Below are positions 21,648 through 34,231 of a stretch of DNA of 64,000 bases, one piece after another (position 1 is the stretch's first letter; every line of letters starts with the position of its first letter). Under the pieces are notes generated by a model. It saw nothing but the letters and a program-made list of their open reading frames with translations. It ran no database searches and was not told the DNA's origin. The translations under genes were made by a program, and so were the position numbers. Origin of the DNA: Podospora pseudocomata. Taxonomy: Eukaryota; Ascomycota; Sordariomycetes; Sordariales; Podosporaceae. Location: the NCBI RefSeq assembly GCF_035222375.1, contig NC_085888.1, positions 1,364,001 to 1,428,000 on the forward strand, in the 5' to 3' direction.

Positions 21648-23688
21648 CTAATCCTGGTGGTCATTCAGCTGTCCCCTTTCGATAGCCTGAATGAAAGCCG
21701 CATGGTTCCTCCACGTCTCACAAACCGAGCGAACCTCGACCGCAGCTTCCAAGATTGCCTTGCGGATCACAAACTTTTGCTCCTCCATCTCCATGTCAAA
21801 ATCGTCATCCAAATCGCCGTTCAACTCCCCCAAATCATCCTCCACAGCATTGCTCATCGAGACCTCGATACCCTCGTCGGAAATCTCATCCTCGCCAATA
21901 TCTGTCTCATCATCCTTCATCTCCTCATCAGAGTTAGCTTCATCCTGGTCTTCATCGTCCGGCCCATCAGAGTTATCAGACTCGCCGGAGTCGTCAGAGT
22001 CATCGGAGTCGTCAAAGTCGTCAGATTCATCAGAGTTACCAGCACCATCATCAGGATCTTCAGACTCTCTGCCGTCCGCCATCTCCTCATCACTACCTTC
22101 CTCCCCTTTCTCATCACCCTCTTTCTCCTCTTGCTCCACCTTCCACAACCCCCCCAGCGCCTCCACCACAGCCTTGTCATACCCCAACCCCGTCAAAGGA
22201 TGCAAAACCCCCATCAACCTCCCCACAACTTCCTTCACACGCGCCTTATCCTCCATGACACCTTGTATCGCTTCCCTCCTGATCCACCCCCTAACCTCAA
22301 TCATACACCGATACAAAGGCAGCATCTCCACCCTCGTCATGCCATCCCCCCCCTTCATCCTCACATTGCCAGCCTCGGCGAGATATTTGACTGCTTTGTC
22401 CAGCTTTTTAGCCGCCACGAAAAGCCAGAGATGCATTGTATTCAGAGCATCGTATACCGCTTTGATCTTCTCGAGCCAATGTTCCAGCAGAGTCCACGGC
22501 TTCTTGTGTTCGAGGATCTGGATGTTGGCCAGGGTGAGGGATCTGGTGCAGTGCCGACAGATGTGGATGACGAGCTTTCTGAAGCGGCCGGTGATGAAGA
22601 CGTGGGCGGTGTAGAGGCTGTACGCGAGGTGGAGCTTTGGGAGGATGTTCAGCTCGAGGGTTTGGGCTTCGGCTAGGTTGGCCATGGGGGCGGAGAGAGT
22701 GGTTATATTTTGTTTGGTGAAGGCTGAGGCTAGGAGCTTGGAGGCGTGCTGAAAGAGGGTGGATGTTGCGGCGTACCAGGAAGTGTGGTGGCATGGTGTG
22801 GGAGGGTTTTCGTCGGGGGTAGTCCAGGGCGAGGGGTCGGTGCAAGAGAGGCGGAGGTGAGGGTGGCAGGTTGGTTGGCGGCTGTCGGTGGGGAGGGGAT
22901 TGCTGTTGTCGGGCCAGATGACGGACAACGGGTTGGTGGCTTCGGGGCAAGTGTATTGCTTGTGGGTTTTGACTGTAGGAATTGTGGGAATGCCGAACAG
23001 TTTCTTTTTCTTGCGTAGCTTGGAGGGGGTGGGTGATTTGTAGTGAGGGGAGTCGGAAGAAAATGCCACTTTCTTGGGGGAGGGTTTGGGAGGAGAGGGG
23101 GTCCTGAGGATGGTGTTAGTTTTTGTGATCGTGGTATATGTGAAGATGAGGGATACGAGATGGGTGATGGATAACATACGAATCGTCAGGGAAGAGGGGG
23201 AGTTGGTCGAAGAAAGCCTTGATGTGAAAGCTGAGGGCGTCGGATTTCGAGTTGTCTCGGATCATGCCCGTTAAGTCGAGCTTGTCGAAGAGAGACCGGT
23301 CCTCCTCTGCTAGGACCTCGATCAGGATCGTTGAGCGCGGGATCGATGAAATACTCACACGCATCTTGGCGAATACATCGAGGATTGTTTGTGTTGTGTG
23401 AAGGTGCTGTTTGAAGAGTCGGGGGATTGTTCGTTGCTGGTATTTGGCGCAGTTGTTGTTGTTGTTGTTGTGTTGTTGCAGACCAGTTTCTGCTGACAGG
23501 GCAGGACAAGATCTTAAGAGGAGAGACAGCTGGCTATTCAGAACAAGAGTGAATAGGCCTGGTGGGGGGGCAGTAGGTATTGTTTCTCCTGTCACTTGCT
23601 CCGAAGCTTGGGCCACGTCGACCGCAGTCGTTGCGACGATGACCTGGCCAGGTGAATATTTTCTTGCGCTTGACATCGCAAGCCACAT
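21648..23688 (-). CDS. large acidic protein, unknown function, 5' side beside a retroelement
   Basis: From the ATG at 23688, exon 1 (23688-23180) and exon 2 (23103-21648) join in phase 2 across a 76-base intron (GTATGT...CTCAG) to give 654 aa. There is an Asn run near residue 70, a Pro/Lys-rich linker (P-S-P-P-K-P-S-P-K-K), a helical Leu/His-rich middle, and a long Asp/Ser/Glu-rich stretch before a final helix. No family recognised; the acidic tract suggests a nuclear or nucleolar role. The frame stays open upstream of this ATG to the LTR edge at 23770, including a protein-like R-I-P-I-D-L-L-P-D-D-G segment, so the native start may have lain beyond the insertion. If so, the host gene is 5'-truncated; if not, only its promoter was displaced. 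Confidence 0.6.
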
Positions 23689-23769
23689 GTGATTTCCATC
23701 ATCTGGGAGCAAGTCGATTGGAATTCTCTTTTGCTTGACAAACTCTTCGAGAATGCGATTTACGGTAGG

Positions 23770-24248
23770 TGTGACAAGGGGAGTATCTCGGCTTGGAACA
23801 GGTAGTTCAACTCAGTATAATAATCTGTTATGGCCTCAAGGTCCTTGCCCCTTGCCATTTGGGTAGGAAAGGCAAGGCCTACTTATAGTCCTCCGGATCC
23901 CCAGGACCGTTCTGAGCTCCCTGGTCCTCGAACCTGTCTTATCTGTCTGCCTTGGCCGGGCACCTCCTTCGGCGTCCTGGCCACTGATTCCACCAGTAAT
24001 AGGTACATATGATTCCTGTCCTGCAGTCTTCTTGCAGCTCGTATGGGTCCTCAGTCCCTCCTGCCCAACCAACCCGTATCGGCACCCTGGTTCTGCCTTC
24101 GTGGTGGTCGCCGTGATGCCTCCGCTGAGCCCCGGTGGGCTCAGTTGGTTGCCGGCCCCAGATATTCTGATCCTGGGCATATCGTTGGGCTATTGTTGGT
24201 TGGGAGTGTGTACTGTCTAGGGGCACTGAGTCGTGGGCCCGTGTGACA
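23770..24248 (-). repeat. left LTR (3' LTR of the chromovirus)
   Basis: 479 bases, starts TGTGACA and ends TGTGACA, matching the right LTR almost throughout. A polypurine tract lies just inside it. Confidence 0.95.
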
Positions 24249-27200
24249 CAATCTCCCCTTCTCTAGGCGCGCCCTCGAGCCGCTTGTTGCCAGTCACTTC
24301 TTCACTTTGTCAGTTGGTTGCTCGGGGTCTCTGGGCTTACCTGGGTTCTGCTGGTGGAACTGCAAGACGGCTGCTTTGGCTCCGTTAGAGTGGAAGTGCT
24401 CCCATGGTTCCCATGTCCAATCCTTCCTGGCTGGCCAACCATGCCACTTGGTCAGATACTTCACACTTCCTTGGGCAGAGATCGAATCCATAACTTTCTC
24501 GATCTCGTAGTCTTCAGGCTCGATAGGGGCTGCCTCCCGCAGGACCCGGCGAACGTCAGGTTCTCCCTGATTGCCGGCGCGGTAGGGTTCTATGAGCGAG
24601 ACGTGGAATGAGTTATGAATTCGCCAGCCCTCAGGAAGCGTGAGTCGGACGGCGGTGGGTGATATAACCTTCTGGATCTTGAATGGTCCGAGCATCTTCT
24701 TGTCCAACTTCTTCGCCGGCCGCTTGGTCTTGATGTTCCGGGCGTTCAGCATGACCAGGTCGTCTTTGGCGTAGGTGGGTGCCTTAGAACGTTTCTTGTC
24801 GGCCCAGTGTTTTATTCGGACACGGCTCTTCTCCAGCTGGTCCTTTGCTTGCTTGTGGATTTGTATCATCCAATGAGCGTACAACTGACTGCCAGGATTG
24901 GAGGTCGTACCGAGTGAGGGGGTTGTGCGCGGCGGGGTGGTAGCCGTAGTTAGCAAAGAAGGGTGTCATTCAGACGAGGAAGAGACGGTGTTGTTTGTAG
25001 GCGAACTCGGCAATTGGCAGGAGGTCCTCCCAGTTGCTCATTTCATAATTGACGAAGGCGCGAAGGTAGACCTCTAGGGTCTGATTGAGTCGCTCGGTCT
25101 GTCCGTCGGTCTGTGGGTGGAAGGCGGTGCTCATGCGTGTTCGTACACCGACGAGTTTGAGGAAGTCTTTCCAGAGGTGAGCCGTGAATCTAGAGTCTCG
25201 GTCAGAAATAATGTCTAGGGGTACTCCGTGCAGCTTCCAGTAGGAGCGCGCGAAAATCTTAATCAGGTCCTCGGTCTTTTTTTCCTTTCCACCTTTAGTG
25301 GGACGAAGTGTGCCATCTTGGTGAAGGGGTCGACCATGACCCAGATCGAGTCACATCCATTTGACAGAGGTAGGTCAGTGATGAAGTCCATGGCGACAGT
25401 CTGCCACGGCTTGTAGTGAAGCTCTTATTGGTTGAAGCAGCCCATGAGCGGAGTGTCGGGGTGGCTTGTTGGATTGGCATTCAAGGCACCCGCGGACATA
25501 CTCTCGGACTGTTTCTTCCAGGTTAGGCCACCAAAAGTTGCGTGTAATCAGTTCCATCGTCTTGTCTGAACCCATGTGTCCTGCCACCTTGGTGTCGTGT
25601 TCTGAGATGAGGACATCCCGGATGAGCGTCTTGGGCACCCATAACCGGTCTTTGCGGTAAAGCAGTCCATCCTTGATGGCCACGTTCTTGCCGGGCGTTG
25701 ATAATTGCGCACGGTACTCTGGATCCTGGCGTCCTTCCTTCACGACCTTGTCCTTAAATTCCTTAGTCAGCGAGGGACTTCGGTCCTCAGGCTGGCGATG
25801 CGGGCTGAAGAGAGGAGGACGCAGGCTGAATGTTGGTCGAACATGGTGCCTTCGGAGTTGGAAAAATGCTTTTTCTGCAAGACTGACGTAATCGGCTGGT
25901 CTTCCCCCCCCTTTCTCAGGTCGGTGTTGGGACAATCGAGAGGATATCTGCCTTCTCGTTGAGCCGACCCGGGCGGTAGTTGATGATAAACCAGTAGCTC
26001 GAGCTGTTGGGCCCACCTTGCCTGTCTTCGGTTGAGCACTTTGGCCGTAGTGAAGTAGGCGAGGTTCTGATGATCCGAGTAGATCTCTATTCGGTGCTTA
26101 GCTCCCTCAGGTATTGTCTCCATCGGTCCAAACAATCCACAATTGCCAAAAGTTCCTTGTCATGAATTTCGTAGTTCATTTCGGCTGGCATGAGCTTGCG
26201 TGAATGGAAGGCGATGGGGTGGAGTTTGCCATCGGCACCTTTCTGGGAAAGCACTCCTCCGAGTGCGAAGTCTGATGAATCCGTTTCCACGTAGGCCACC
26301 TTGTCGGGGTCGAAGTGTCCTAAGATGGGGGGCGGTTGTGAACAGGTACTTCAGGGTAAGGAAGGCCTTGTTCATTTGCTCCGTCAGGTCAGGCCCTTTT
26401 TCTACCTTTGCCATGTCCGTCAAGGGTTTGACGATTGCGGAGAACCCTTGATGAACCGGCGATAGAAATTGGCGAAACCCACGAACTGCTGCATCTCTCT
26501 AAGGTTCTTGGGGGCTTCCCATTTCTTGATGCAGTCGACTTTGTCCTGTGCCATTGCAATGCCATTGGCACCAATGATGTAACCTAGGAATTCCACTTCA
26601 TGGACCCCCAATGACATTTCTGGGGGCTACAGCGAAGCTTGTTCTCGGTGAGGCGGCGGAGGACTTCTTTCACAAGACGGTCGTGCTCTTCTTCAGTGTC
26701 CGCGTATATGAGGAGGTCATCAAGGTACACCAGCAAGCCGACGTCGATCAGGTCCCTGAATATGTGGTTCATCATGGACTGAAAGGTGGCGGGTGCATTG
26801 ATGAGTCCAAACGGCATGACAGTCCATTCGAAGAGTCCGTATTTGCATCTGAATGCGGTCTTCCCTCGTCCCCTTCCTTGATCGAACGAGGCCAGAATCC
26901 TGACTTTAGATCGATTTTGGTAAACCAGCGGGCCGTGCGGAAACGGGCTTGGAGCTCGCTGATGAGCGGAATTGGGTATCGGACCGGGATGGTCACGGCA
27001 TTAATGCCGCGGTAATCGACCACCGGTCGGAGAGGGTCGTTCGGGTCTTTCTTTTCCACGAACATGAGAGGGGGCGCCGCAGGATGATGTGGATCTGCGG
27101 ACACGTCAGTACTGATCATCTTCTCCAACCAAGGTTTTAAGGCGTCCAGCTCTCTGGCGCTCATGGCATAGAGTGGTCCCCACGGGGGCGTCCTGCCCTC

Positions 27201-30200
27201 TTGGAGGTCAATCGCGTGGTCCCATGGTTGGTGATCCGGGAGTCTTGAGGCGGCCTCGCTGGACATGATGGGGAGGAATTCTCGGAACTTCTCAGGGACA
27301 GCTGCTATGGCGGCTTCTGCCGCGGCTTGTGCCGAGGCGACTGTTGGCTGGTGACGGGTCTTCCGCATCGCGCGGCTGGTGCAATTTTCTCGGCAATAGG
27401 AAGAGGAGAAGGTGATCTTTCTTGCGTCGCCGAAGAATCCAGCAGGCTGGTGTTGTTGGAGCCACCACTGCGGAAGTATTATGTCGCATTGGTCGTCCAT
27501 AGCGCTGAGTTCGAAGTTGAGTCGTGAGAAATGATCCTCTTGATGTCGCAGGACGAGTCGGTCGGTATAGTACCTTCCGCCGAGGTCGTCTGCTGTGGCG
27601 TTGAAGGCCTGGATGAGCCGGGGAGTGGCTCGTCGAATGAGGGGCAGCTTCCAACGTCTTGCCTGTGTGATTGACATGACGGGGATAGTACTGCCGGGGT
27701 CCAATAGTACTCGTACTGGGTGTTCGGCATCATTGTAGATGAGCGTCATCTTGACAATCGGGCGATCGCCTGTTTTTGGCTCGGGACAGTGTCGTTTGTT
27801 ATCTGGGCTGATGTCGTTGCTCGCTCGTTTGATTCCGCAGGCGCGGAGGATGACACCAGGCTCGGGTCCGCGTGGTGTGGCACGGGAGCCTACTGAAAAT
27901 CGAATCGGAGTCGTCGTCCATAATCTCGGTGATCCTCGCGGCGTCAGTCATGATGGCATCGACTCGGGCGCGTTTGGTCGCGGATGGTGCTGGTACCTCT
28001 TCGTTGACTTTTCGTTTGGTGGAAAAGGTTTTTTCCGGCGGGGCTGGCAGGTCCTTGCCGTTGACATCCTTTTTAGCATAGCAGGACAGGGTCTGGTGGT
28101 TGTCTCTCCCGCATCGCCAGCATGCTATTTTGTCGCGTTTGCGCTGGTCAATGTCTGATTGGTCGATGTTGCGGAGAGCATCTTTGTTGGAAGACCACTT
28201 CTTGTCCTTGGCGTCAATCTTCGGTTTGTCGCCACCAGTCTTCCTTCCGTCCTTTTCCTTTTTGAGGATGGACTTTGGCCGGCTTGGGGCGGTGATTCTT
28301 GCCTAGGCGGTGTTGGCCCAACTTCGAGTGCTCCGGGTTCGAAGTGGGCTCGCCTTTCCCGACACACCAGGGTTCGTGAGCATATTCTCGTAAATTTGGC
28401 CGGCCTCCTGAATCGTGGCGAAGAAGTCTTCGTCGTCATCTGGCAGGCCGCCTTGGCGAGAGTATACCATCTTGATGATGTCGGCAGGCAAGGTTCGGGA
28501 AACATGGTCCTGAAGAGAGGGACCAGACCAGCAAACCTCTTCGTTGAGATCAAGAAGATCGGTGACGTATTCCGCCGTGTCCCCTTGTACCTCAGGTCTT
28601 TCATCTTCTTGAGGTTGCGGTGTCGAACAGCGGGGTCCTTGAATCTGGACTGGAGGGCAGTGGCATATGCCGTCAGGTGTCAGTCAGACCCATCTTCTCC
28701 GCCGTCTTGATACGCTGCGCGTGGAAAGACGCAGCCTTGTCGGTCAGTAGAGAGCCAACCCAGTTAATGCGATGAGCGTCGGTGACGAAGCTGCTCTCGT
28801 ACGTTTCTAGGTAAGCCTCTACCTTCATCCACCATGGCCGAAACTTAGACAGATCCTTGGCGTCAAACTTGGGCGGTTTCTCCAGATGAACTGGATTGAC
28901 CGTCGCCGAAGTTGGGCGACGACCCAGGCAGTCAAGCGCATTGAGTAGGGCAGCGCTGATGTCTTGGGCTGGATTGGTGTTGTTCTTGGGTGGGTGCCGG
29001 TTGAAATTTGGACGACGGGGCTCATCGTCACTATCAGTGGATGAATCGTCGCCAGGTGCTCCTGGAGTGGGAGGGTTCCTTGGTGGGAGGTTGCCTCCTG
29101 TCCCTCCAGAGACGAAGGTGCCTGCGCGGGCAGATTGGTATTGTGTGCGGGCGCGTGTCGATTGTCCTGTAATCTGTGCATGGAGAAATGCCTCAGACGA
29201 AAGAGGATCCATTTCCCTGGGGAGTCGCACAGTGCGCGGGTCAGTCGGGATATCCGGCGGTATTCCTCTCTTCGAGGAAGACGTCTTGCTGGGAGGAGCC
29301 GTGGACACGGTTGCTGGCAGCGGTCGTTTGCTGGCAGCTGCTGGTGCGGGGGTACGCGACAGTCGGGTACGCACTTCTTCTATTACGGAAGCGGTATCCT
29401 TGGGTCTGCCGTCGCGCAATCTCTCTTCCAGAGAGCGAATCACCTCCTCGGTGTACTCCTGAGAGAGCTTAGGTGCTTTCGGCCACATCGTCGAATTTGG
29501 CGAGGTCAATTTGTGGCCGGGCGAGGAGTTCCTGCAGGGTAGTGTCGGTTTTGTTGGCGAAACCCTGTATGGCTTCCTGGGTGTCCCTCACGTTACTCGC
29601 CAATGCAGCTAGATCCGCCTGCTGCTTGACGGTCGCAAGCGTGAGTTGCTGAATGGCGCGAGCGCGTTGGTCGGCGTCATCAGTGAGTCGAGCGACTGCA
29701 CCATAGACTTCGGTGGCGAAGTTGTTGGATGCCACCGTCAGTTTTCGGTGAAATTGTTCCACCTGGTCTCGGGTAACCTGGAGGTGGGATTGCTGCATAC
29801 CGACCATGGTGTTGTAGAGTTGTCGCATGGCCTCATATTGATCGCTGACGCTGTGCAGCTGTTCAGGCGTCAGGGTGTCCTTGGTTTGTCGTAGTTCAAC
29901 CACGGCATGGTAGGTCTCCTGGAGGGCTTGGTGCATCTCGAGGAGCCAGGCGGGGTGTCTTGACGACAACATTGGAGTTCTGAATGGGTGGTGCATCTCG
30001 CATTACCACCTCAAAACTAGCGGGCTGGTAGAGAACAAGCGCGTCCTCTCCAGGTGGGGTGTCCGTCCAGACCTGACCATTGCGTCGTTGCGCGGTTCAG
30101 GTGTGGGTTGGCGAGATCCTTGGGGTTGGGCATGCTCGCCAGAAGAGGATTCACCGGTCATGGTAGCGAGGAGTCCTTAAGTACCTGAACACGAGCAGGG

Positions 30201-30772
30201 GGTGTTCTGGGTAGAGTCGTCTGTCGCGCGCGAGGTGGCTGCATCTGCGGCTTGCCTCGTCTCGGTTGAACGCAGGAATACGTTCTGGGCGGGAGTCGCC
30301 GGTGTGGCTGAGGTGATAGACGTTTGCGGATGTGATAGGCGTGCTGACGTAATGGTAGGACGACGAATATTATTGTCCACAGAATCGGTCTCGTCGTGAG
30401 AGAGGAGGATGGTGGTTGAGAGTGCGAGACTGAAAAGGGTGGTAAAGGGAATCACCAGTTCTTGCGACAGGGGAACTCTGCGCCTGGATTGGTTTGCCTG
30501 GGTAGTTGTGGATTCAGGTAAGAAGGGTGGACTAGGAGAATCGAACGAATATTCTCCGTATGACGAATCTGAGCAAGTGAAGTCACTATCTGCTTGCCAG
30601 TCGTTGCAGGGTAGGGCGGCTAGATGGTTCCGGTTGCTGAGTGTTCTGGGTGAGGGTGGTGATGACGATGTGTCGCTGTCTGACATCGACAGGTGGGGTT
30701 GTTTTGTTAAGGTCGTGGCATGCTGTGTATAGGGTAGTGTGTTTTGGTGAGCTTGAATGATAACAGATTATC

Positions 30773-31242
30773 TGTGACAAGGGGAGTATCTCGGCTTGGA
30801 ACAGGTAGTTCAACTCAGTATAATAATCTGTTATGGCCTCAAGGTCCTTGCCATTTGGGTAGGAAAGGCAAGGCCTACTTATAGTCCTCGGATCCCCAGG
30901 ACCGTTCTGAGCTCCCTGGTCCTCGAACCTGTCTTATCTGTCTGCCTTGGCCGGGCACCTCCTTCGGCGTCCTGGCCACTGATTCCACCAGTAATAGGTA
31001 CATATGATTCCTGTCCTGCAGTCTTCTTGCAGCTCGTATGGGTCCTCAGTCCCTCCTGCCCAACCAACCCGTATCGGCACCCTGGTTCTGCCTTCGTGGT
31101 GGTCGCCGTGATGCCTCCGCTGAGCCCCGGTGGGCTCAGTTGGTTGCCGGCCCCAGATATTCTGATCCTGGGCATATCGTTGGGCTATTGTTGGTTGGAG
31201 TGTGTACTGTCTAGGGGCACTGAGTCGTGGGCCCGTGTGACA
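30773..31242 (-). repeat. right LTR (5' LTR of the chromovirus)
   Basis: 470 bases, nearly identical to the left copy. Directly inside it (30759-30772) lies a segment complementary to 12 bases within the LTR (30823-30834), which suggests self-primed reverse transcription. Confidence 0.95.
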
Positions 31243-31247
31243 GTAGG

Positions 31248-31750
31248 TAGCTTAAGCCGATAGAGGGTTCAAGCACAGGGTGTTGAGTGACACGATGGTA
31301 TTGACTCGACACGACAGGCCCGTTGAACAATTTACTTTTCAGATTCTTCGACTACTTTTAAACTCTGTTTTCAATGCTGATAGCTTGTAAAGCCTGAGGT
31401 ATCTAATTATCAGCTCTTATAAGGCTGCACTTAATCAAACCCAGAGTGGGTTTCAGACCTGCCGGCGCCGACCTGTGGGACTGGGGGTTAAGTGCAGCGG
31501 TTACACTCTCAATATCAACCAAAAATGGCCGGGAAAATGTACCTAGCCGATACAAGTCTCGTGTGCGGAAGTCGCAACGCTGTGGGCATCTCTAGGTCGT
31601 GCCTGCCTTGTGCGCAATGATCTGATGCCCGATCTTCCACAGGCAAACCATCTCTGCCCCACCTTCAACAGAAACTCTTGTGACAAAACACCTCAACTCT
31701 ACAATTCTTGTGTCTTGTCAACTCCTTCCACTCCTCCAAACACCTTCACC
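31248..31750. other. intergenic between LTR and next gene
   Basis: About 500 bases without a gene. It includes the pre-insertion continuation of the acidic-protein gene's upstream side and, at the right, a C-rich leader before the ATG at 31751. Confidence 0.5.
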
Positions 31751-33042
31751 ATGGCGGATCAATACCAGTCCGGCCATCAAGAGGTCATTCCATGCCTTTT
31801 GAGCGATTACGATGACGATGTGGAGGCCCATCGCGAAAGCTTCCAGGCCTTCATGACAAGACAGGCCGAGGAGCACTGGGCGACCGAAATCAGAGCTCTG
31901 GATATCGAAGGGTCCGCCGACAGAATCGCCACTGTTATCGAGCAGGAAGTCAACAGACTCGCCAAGAAGCTCGATGTGATCGCAACGGCTATGGCTGCTG
32001 AGGCCGACGGTGCCCAGGCAAACCGACTGCTCGCCATGATTCCAACCAAGTTGAACCTGATGGCCAGGCTTGAGGACTTGGCCTTCTCTCGGCTTCAGCC
32101 AGTTGAGGGATCGGCTGAGCGGCCACTGGCCATTGAGGACGTATCTCCGTCAACTTCACAGGGCTCAACCCAGTGTGAGATTTCGGGGCGGCTAGATGGC
32201 TACGACCGAGTAAGTCTACCAGTCAGTACCTCGGTTATTTTACTCGGGTCTAATTATCTGGACAGCATGTCAGCCAGACTCCCATTAAGAAACGCAGCGA
32301 GAGCCCGATCAAGATTGAATCACCTACCCCGACCAAGCGTCGCCGAGTCAATCTTTCAGAGGACGGGGCATCCGGGGTGTCTGAGCCTACGCCAACCCTG
32401 TCCCATGCTCTGCATACTTCCTCCCCTTCGTTGCCGCAAGCCCTCCTCAGCAAAGGTGGAAACTCTGGTTCGGGACATCAGGATCCATCGCCATCACCTT
32501 TGCTATCCCAATCAAAGATTGCGCCTGCTCACCATGCAACACCTTCCAATCAACGGTACGACCTTTCGAAGGCCGCCCCACCATCTGCGAAGAAGCAGCC
32601 AGCACAAACCAAGAAACCAGCCCAGGCTTCAAAGCCTTGTCACGGAAAACCACCCTGCATATCTAGAGCTAGCCTTCACGAGGTTCAGCACCGCGAGTGG
32701 ATTTTCAATTTTCAGAGCTCCGGCTGGTGCGTTCTTCGTTGTGGCCGTTTCAACTGTCTTACCCAAGGTCCGGGTATGTTGACTCGTCTCAGAAAACATT
32801 TTGAGAAAGGGTGTCCTGTTGCTGGCCATCCGCTCGGCACTGACTAGGAGTTGGTGGAGCGCTTCGGATACGAAGGTATGTGAGACTGGTCATGACCATT
32901 TCCTGGTGATTTACTAACTTGGTATTGCTTCACAGTCACCGGAGGCATTTTTGATACAGGCTCGGTCCAGCAGATCAGCGCGTGGGTGAACAATAGCAAC
33001 GACGTAATCAGATACACAAATATGAACACATCAGAGAAGTAG
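31751..33042 (+). CDS. fungal-lineage protein of unknown function, in-frame TAG inside its C-terminal domain
   Basis: Exon 1 (31751-32209) and exon 2 (from 32266) join in phase 0 to a protein with helical N half, a basic K-R-R-R patch and a Ser/Pro-rich linker. The C-terminal domain reads W-I-F-N-F-Q-S-S-G-W-C-V-L-R-C-G, then R-K-H-F-E-K-G-C, resembling a Cys/His domain I recall from lineage-specific fungal proteins that usually continues to F-G-Y-x-V. Here a TAG at 32845-32847 ends the frame at 346 aa. Immediately after it the same frame reads E-L-V-E-R-F-G-Y-E, then a good intron (32876-32935, GTATGT, TTACTAAC, CACAG) and exon 3 (32936-33042) continue in phase to a stop. The full frame would be 391 codons. 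It is either a recent nonsense allele or a truncated but functional protein. Confidence 0.55.
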
Positions 33043-34231
33043 GGATACCTTCATGGTGGTGATTGTTTGCAATACCGCGAGAGTGGCCTTGAGCTTTTAG
33101 ATATACTGTCGGATCATACTAGTCTTTGCAGGACGATGAAAGCTTTTGTTTTGTTTTCAATCTTCATGTATCAGGGCTAGTTATTGCCGGAGACTCTATG
33201 TTGTATGGATGCCTATTGAGCTATGCATGTATCACGCTGTAAGACAGCCCGTAACCATTTGGCTTTTTTATAGGATAGAGCAATGAACACAAGGTAGTCC
33301 GGATCTTGAGAAGAGCGAGCACGTTGATCGCTACGACATGAGCTCCTCTTGCCATAATTATGCATCAACAGCGTCCAAACAACAGTAATATGGAGTTTCA
33401 CCAAGCATTAAAGTACTTGGCAGCCATAAGCCTTGAATGAAGCGACTCTGTTGTCTATTGTATGTCCCGTTTGTTGAGTTGCGATACCTAACGTGGGTTC
33501 CGATTGGCTCGTTGGGACGTCGAAAGGAGACTCGCGTGTATGCGGTAGTCAAGAGAGTGGCGCTAGACGGGTACCCGCTGTATCTGCAGCCTTATCATGG
33601 TAGCGGAAGATTGTTATAGCGGTAGATGAAAGCGATTGTTTGTAATACAAGGCAGACTTGTTGTGAACAACCTATGAGGCACTCGCCCAAAGCTCGAGCT
33701 GACCGGCCATGGCTCGAAATCGAAACGAGTGAGTTTGCAAATTCATGAGAGCAAACAACAGCTCAAATTTGTGCTGCGGGTGTCTCTCTGTTCCAGTCTG
33801 CCAACCGGTGGTTCTCTGATAAGCTCAAACACTAGCCTTGGCGACATGGAGTGAGGGCTGTACAAGTAAACAAGGAACCAAACGATCGGATGGCGCCCAA
33901 GAGGGGGTTCTCACCTGCGACATCCCGTATCCCCTAGGATCAACCGCCGGAAAAACGCCATCAGGGCAGAAACCAACATCGATTTCCTCATCCAACGTGC
34001 CTTCGAGGAAGCGGCCTCTACTATACGCACTAGTCTCATCGCCAAATTCACACAGACGATCCACAAACAACTTCCCCATCTCATCGCCAGCCATCCTGAG
34101 CCTTGCCTCACCGACTATAAGGCTGAGATCCAGTAGCTTGGGTCTCGTTTTGTCTCCATACCCGGTGTGCCTTCTGTTCAGGATGGCGAGCGTGGGGGCC
34201 TGAAAGACCGATTCAAGAGATTCTTCGCAAG
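33043..34231. other. intergenic region
   Basis: About 1.2 kb. An open frame on the minus strand (33825-34268) is discussed among rejected items. No repeat, tRNA or clear gene recognised. Confidence 0.4.

Larger units (their letters stand above)
23770..31242 (-). mobile_element. broken Ty3/gypsy chromovirus (LTR retrotransposon fossil)
   Basis: About 7.5 kb, sense strand minus. The order in sense direction is 5' LTR (31242-30773), gag-like region (about 30000-28100, ending in a CCHC zinc knuckle), protease (about 27700), reverse transcriptase (about 27300-26500, with the Y-L-D-D-L motif), RNase H (about 26300-26000), integrase with HHCC finger (about 25900-25400) and core, chromodomain (about 24500-24300), polypurine tract (about 24249-24264) and 3' LTR (24248-23770). 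The chromodomain after integrase places it among chromoviruses. Target duplication GTAGG flanks it (23765-23769 and 31243-31247). The reading frames are broken about ten times, so it looks inactive. The LTRs are almost identical and the base composition is not strongly AT-shifted, which suggests recent insertion and little RIP. Confidence 0.93.

Noticed and set aside
23341-23392. Possible extra intron (GTGAGT...CTAG) in the acidic protein gene
   Set aside because: Its length is not compatible with the reading frame on the other side, which stays open without it.
32774-32847. Intron removing the TAG at 32845
   Set aside because: The only good donor (GTATGT at 32774) with the TAG as acceptor shifts the downstream frame and loses the E-R-F-G-Y-E match; a phase-0 alternative would be only 30 bases long.
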